From contig CAJVPJ010001209.1 of NCBI GenBank assembly GCA_910592205.1, forward strand, positions 1 through 11,440: DNA of 11,440 nucleotides, given 5' to 3'. The notes under the pieces were generated by a model, which worked only from the letters and a program-made list of their open reading frames with translations, was not told where the DNA came from and searched no databases. The position numbers and the translations under genes were made by a program. Positions 8,861 to 11,440 of the stretch are shown piece after piece. How positions within the stretch are numbered: the stretch's first letter is position 1; the number at the start of each line of letters is the position of its first letter. The DNA comes from Paraglomus occultum. Its lineage: Eukaryota > Glomeromycota > Glomeromycetes > Paraglomerales > Paraglomeraceae.

Positions 8861-9960
8861 ATTGTGCATACTTTTATTTATTATGCTATAATCCGACAAG
8901 GAAAATTCCGGCAGCATTCATGTAAGGAATAATCATTATGATACCTATTTTATTCATACTGCTTATTATATATTACTCGTCTACATATACTTAGAGTTTC
9001 ACTAAAAACTTTATACAATATGCATACATGTAGACGATACACAATAATCCTAAACTCTCTATTAAAGCGGATTTGAGAGCATGCTCATCACATGGGATAT
9101 TCCATCTCAAGCAATTGATTTTCAATGAAAGTCAAATTTTCTGTCACGTTACCGAGTGCAAATGCCCGTAGAATGCAGTTATTTCCCGTTTTACATTGCA
9201 TCTGGCTAAAAAAACCCACCAAGCACGACAATGATTAAAAATGCTGTTTTCAGTATTTGAGAAACTTTTTGCGGTTTGAAAAGAAAGAAAAGAAAGTTTC
9301 TAAGCTATTCGAAACGAGGTGGATATTTCGTTGGTTTTTGGTAGTAAGGTTTATGTTTACTGTAAGTGTTAAGAACCCATCTATACTTAGTAATCATCTC
9401 AACTTAATTATGAAGTTATTGCTATTCTTATTCTCAAACATTTTACTCATCGTAATAGTATACGTTTTCTTTGTCAATATGTAAATTTATTATCAATTGC
9501 AAATGTGCTCTCGCATATTATATGAAGACAAAATGAATTTAAGAATTTTGACCTATTTGACAGAGAAATACATGCATACAAATGAATCGGTTTATAGTGA
9601 CTTGTCTATGAACGCTAAATTAGAACTGGGGTACACATTGGAGAGAAAAAATGAAAACAATATAAACGAATTAATCGTATTCAGTCCTCTTACATAACGA
9701 GCTGATTCTATATCGTTCATAATACTGTAATAAGGAATCCTGTCACATTTTCACAGGCAAATGAATAAAAGGATATTTCGCTGTGATGAGATATGGGCTC
9801 ATCGGCATTCTTATCGGCCATCAAAATTCTGTGTTCAAATGCATATCCAGTCCTGGCTGACTGACTGTATGTAGCTTGTTTACTGAAAAAATTTTCATGT
9901 TGTAATGAATCTTGCCGATATTTGTTGCAACCTAAGTAAAGAAATATTATCTTGATAAAT
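8861..9960. other. gene-free stretch
   Basis: I find no supported gene. Two plus-strand readings, about 9260-9484 and 9500-9697, are open but have no convincing start, codon pattern or family. The first contains an ATG at 9410 giving a 24-residue hydrophobic peptide (MKLLLFLFSNILLIVIVYVF) that looks like a signal peptide or membrane segment. There is a 10-bp inverted repeat at 8977-9037. The rest appears to be unique AT-rich DNA. Confidence 0.45.
8977..9037. repeat. 10-bp inverted repeat
   Basis: tcgtctacat (8977-8986) is matched by atgtagacga (9028-9037), with 41 bp between them. The match extends imperfectly on the inner side (atac against gtatgc). It could be a relic of a small inverted-repeat element or chance. 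Confidence 0.5.
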
Positions 9961-9964
9961 AATG

Positions 9965-10060
9965 GTTCGTAGAAATGACGGGCGGTGTGTACAAGACTCG
10001 AGAACGTATTCAGTGCAATTCATTTGACGAATGATCTGTCCACACCCCGATCTCCAAATT
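9965..10060 (-). rRNA. degenerate fragment of organelle/bacterial-type small-subunit rRNA 3' region
   Basis: gacgggcggtgtgtacaa (9977-9994) is the complement of the universally conserved SSU rRNA 3' region (the 1391-1406 primer site). It is followed by a short variable run and gaacgtattca (10002-10012), complementary to the GAATACGTTC of bacterial and organellar 16S. Eukaryotic nuclear 18S has a different sequence here (GGGCAGGGACGTAAT), so this is not nuclear rRNA. Beyond about 10015 the similarity fades, with only faint traces of the usual GATTACTAGCGATTCC segment. The expected anti-Shine-Dalgarno 3' end is not visible to the left. The likely origin is mitochondrial rns transferred to the nucleus (a NUMT). 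An endobacterial source is possible. It is a fragment and not a functional gene. Confidence 0.65.
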
Positions 10061-10139
10061 CCATCCTGAGAATTAACGTTAAGAAACATTAATGAGTAAA
10101 TGTATCATCATAGTCAAAACCAATTGAAGAACGTTCACA

Positions 10140-10620
10140 GCAGGCCGTCCACCGTACGCCAGGGCTGGATACCTGACTGGCGACTTTCGCAAGCTATGGC
10201 CACGATGTGCTTTCAATTCAATGGTTAACAAGTATCCTATTCACCACACAACTGGTGGCGGCAAATGCACACCAGCTGGTTCGGCAACTGAACCGAACGT
10301 TCACCAATACTCTCTCAGTATCCACATTATCATCACATCATGACTTAAATATATCCTATTCACCACTCAGTAAAACTTCAAGAACACGCCTAGCGGTTTG
10401 TTAGACCACAGCCAGCCTTCGGCAACTCAGCACATTCAACCAAGCAAACCTCGTGGCAGCGTAACTTCAGATATATATACATCAAGTGTGTCTAATATGA
10501 TACACGGATACTACGAATACTGGGGCCACGATGCGCTTTCGATTCAGATATTTCTCACCTAGTGGCAGCGTAACTTCGGATACAGTAACCACTCAACAAG
10601 TACTCAGTGAAAATTTCTCA
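10140..10620. repeat. block of short dispersed direct repeats
   Basis: Several motifs occur twice in the same orientation. ggccacgatg(t/c)gctttc at 10198 and 10524 matches at 21 of 23 bases. tatcctattcaccac is exact at 10233 and 10352. ttcggcaact is exact at 10280 and 10418. gtggcagcgtaacttc(a/g)gata is at 10453 and 10562. The second and third motifs recur in the same order with different spacing, as expected for diverged copies of one longer unit. This block is richer in G+C than its surroundings. I recognise no gene or known element in it. Confidence 0.55.
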
Positions 10621-10980
10621 CCTTGTTTAACGTAAGTCCAGAAACAGAGGGAGTAATAGTAAAGAGGTTGGTCGTGAGTTATCCAAACTGTCGCATGTGG
10701 GAGTGGCGGCGAAAGCTGATAACGTCGTAGTTGTCGTTGGAGGAGGGGATGTTTGTTGTAGCGATATGTACAATGTTTGAGTATATGGTCGATAAGAATC
10801 CGCGTCGTTGTTGTGTCAAAGTTCGGTCGGCCGTCCGTATGTATGCAATATGGAATGGTTGTCTGTTGTTCGATGGGTTGTTCGTTTGTAGTTAGATAAC
10901 ATTGTATTTTGGAGAAGGAGAACGGGTTATGCGTGTTGTCATTTGCAATTTATGTATCTCGCCTAGTGTAACATCATACA
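10621..10980. other. GT-rich stretch without a supported gene
   Basis: The plus strand here is rich in G and T and poor in C, unlike the rest of the window. On the minus strand a frame is open from 10891 to a stop at 10679-10681 (70 codons, no early ATG, Asn/Thr-rich, e.g. NNPSNNRQPFHIAYIRTADR). The plus strand also has open frames interrupted by one TAG near 10729. With both strands open and no known motif, I cannot choose a coding strand. An exon remnant or untranslated region is possible. Confidence 0.3.
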
Positions 10981-10998
10981 TAATATCGCGATTGTTTC

Positions 10999-11440
10999 TG
11001 TAGAAACATTTACGCAACTACAGTAAAAAATTTTCACTGGTGCATAAATATAAACGGTCACATGCTATAGAAACATTTAGAAAGATTTTTATTTTTGGAG
11101 GCCACAGGTCCGAAGTATACGCAGTAAAAAATTTTCACTGGTTAATTAAACTGATCTATAGTGATGATTTTGATAATATGATATAACAATGACAATGGTC
11201 ACATGCTGTAGACACATTTAGAAGGATTTTAATTAAACTGATATATAGTGATATTGATATAACAATAACAAAGATCGCATGCTGTAGAAACATTTAGAAG
11301 GATTTTTATTTTGGGCGTAATAAAAAATTTTCACCAACTGATCTATGGTGATGATTTGATAACAATATGATATAACAATGACAATGGTCACATGCTGTAG
11401 ACACATTTAGAAGGATTTTAATTAAACTGATATATAGTGA
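10999..11440. repeat. AT-rich satellite-like tandem array, running off the window
   Basis: A unit containing ggtcacatgctgtagacaca, tttagaaggatttt and aactgatatatagtgat recurs. The tcacatgc/tcgcatgc core starts near 11056, 11197, 11273 and 11386. A more diverged tgtagaaacattta lies at 10999-11012. The copies near 11197 and 11386 are almost identical over more than 80 bases and lie 189 bp apart, indicating a higher-order repeat built from variant subunits. The array reaches the last base, so its full length is unknown. Confidence 0.8.
11021..11141. repeat. paired near-palindromes within the satellite
   Basis: cagtaaaaaattttcactgg occurs exactly at 11021-11040 and 11122-11141, and a variant, taataaaaaattttcacc, at 11318-11335. 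The motif is nearly self-complementary (CAGT-A-rich/T-rich-ACTG). Related sequences lie outside the array near 10604 (cagtgaaaatttctcacc) and 9882 (tactgaaaaaattttcatg). Confidence 0.7.

Noticed and set aside
9257-9697. Two consecutive plus-strand open frames
   Set aside because: Both depend on TTG-type starts, have no recognisable family and lie in AT-rich DNA where such readings are common.
9771-9856. tRNA-like segment with a ggatat/atatcc pairing and a gttcaaat loop
   Set aside because: The T-loop-like sequence is about four bases out of place relative to the acceptor pairing, and no matching T-arm or anticodon stem forms.
9965-10060. Nuclear 18S rRNA gene
   Set aside because: The sequence next to the universal core (GAATACGTTC on the minus strand) is bacterial/organellar; nuclear 18S differs there and the flanks do not match.
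9895-10089. Minus-strand open frame of 64 codons
   Set aside because: It overlaps the rRNA-like fragment on the same strand. The CTHRPSF peptide is just the translated universal rRNA core.
1-11440. CRISPR array, prokaryotic operon or phage region
   Set aside because: There are no regularly spaced identical repeats with unique spacers and no tightly packed genes. The introns and element types are eukaryotic.

Overview
The window is AT-rich eukaryotic DNA made almost entirely of decayed mobile elements. I found no intact gene, no tRNA and no prokaryote-style operon. The wording of several proteins (the CENP-B-like helix-turn-helix segment with ICIKAQ, the RING-tailed family, the integrase with PDGDYKYIAHARDH) and the short GT-AG introns of 63 and 85 bp suggest a Glomeromycotina (arbuscular mycorrhizal) genome, Rhizophagus-like. 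That assignment comes from recalled family resemblance, not from a search.

Layout, left to right. (1) About 205-1487, minus strand: a pogo/CENP-B-like DDE transposase pseudogene broken by many stops and shifts, followed by a gene-free stretch (1488-2348) with a pogo-type terminal-repeat-like sequence near 1749. (2) 2349-5049, plus strand: a long pseudogene of a repeated family with a Cys/His-rich N-terminus, at least one convincing intron, a long unnamed core and a C-terminal RING-type zinc finger. (3) 5115 to about 6260: a Tc1-type element with one recognisable terminus at 5115 and a minus-strand DD34E transposase pseudogene (5225-6202). (4) 6409-7696, minus strand: a Helitron-like N-terminal segment that runs, in one reading frame with two stop codons, into an OB-fold-like single-strand-nucleic-acid-binding segment and a basic tail. 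(5) 7697-8030: gene-free, with a 12-bp motif present twice directly and once inverted. (6) About 8030-8860, plus strand: a retrovirus-type integrase pseudogene. (7) 8861-9960: gene-free. (8) About 9965-10060, minus strand: a short degenerate fragment of an organelle/bacterial-type small-subunit rRNA, best explained as nuclear mitochondrial DNA. (9) 10140-10620: short dispersed direct repeats. (10) 10621-10980: a GT-rich, C-poor stretch. (11) 10999 to the window end: an AT-rich satellite with a higher-order period of 189 bp and embedded near-palindromes, continuing past the window.

The elements do not form a pathway. They are independent insertions, on both strands, in a repeat-rich (possibly heterochromatic) region. 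The most unusual items are the in-frame Helitron/OB-fold composite, the RING-tailed family with its unassigned core, the rRNA fragment and the satellite.
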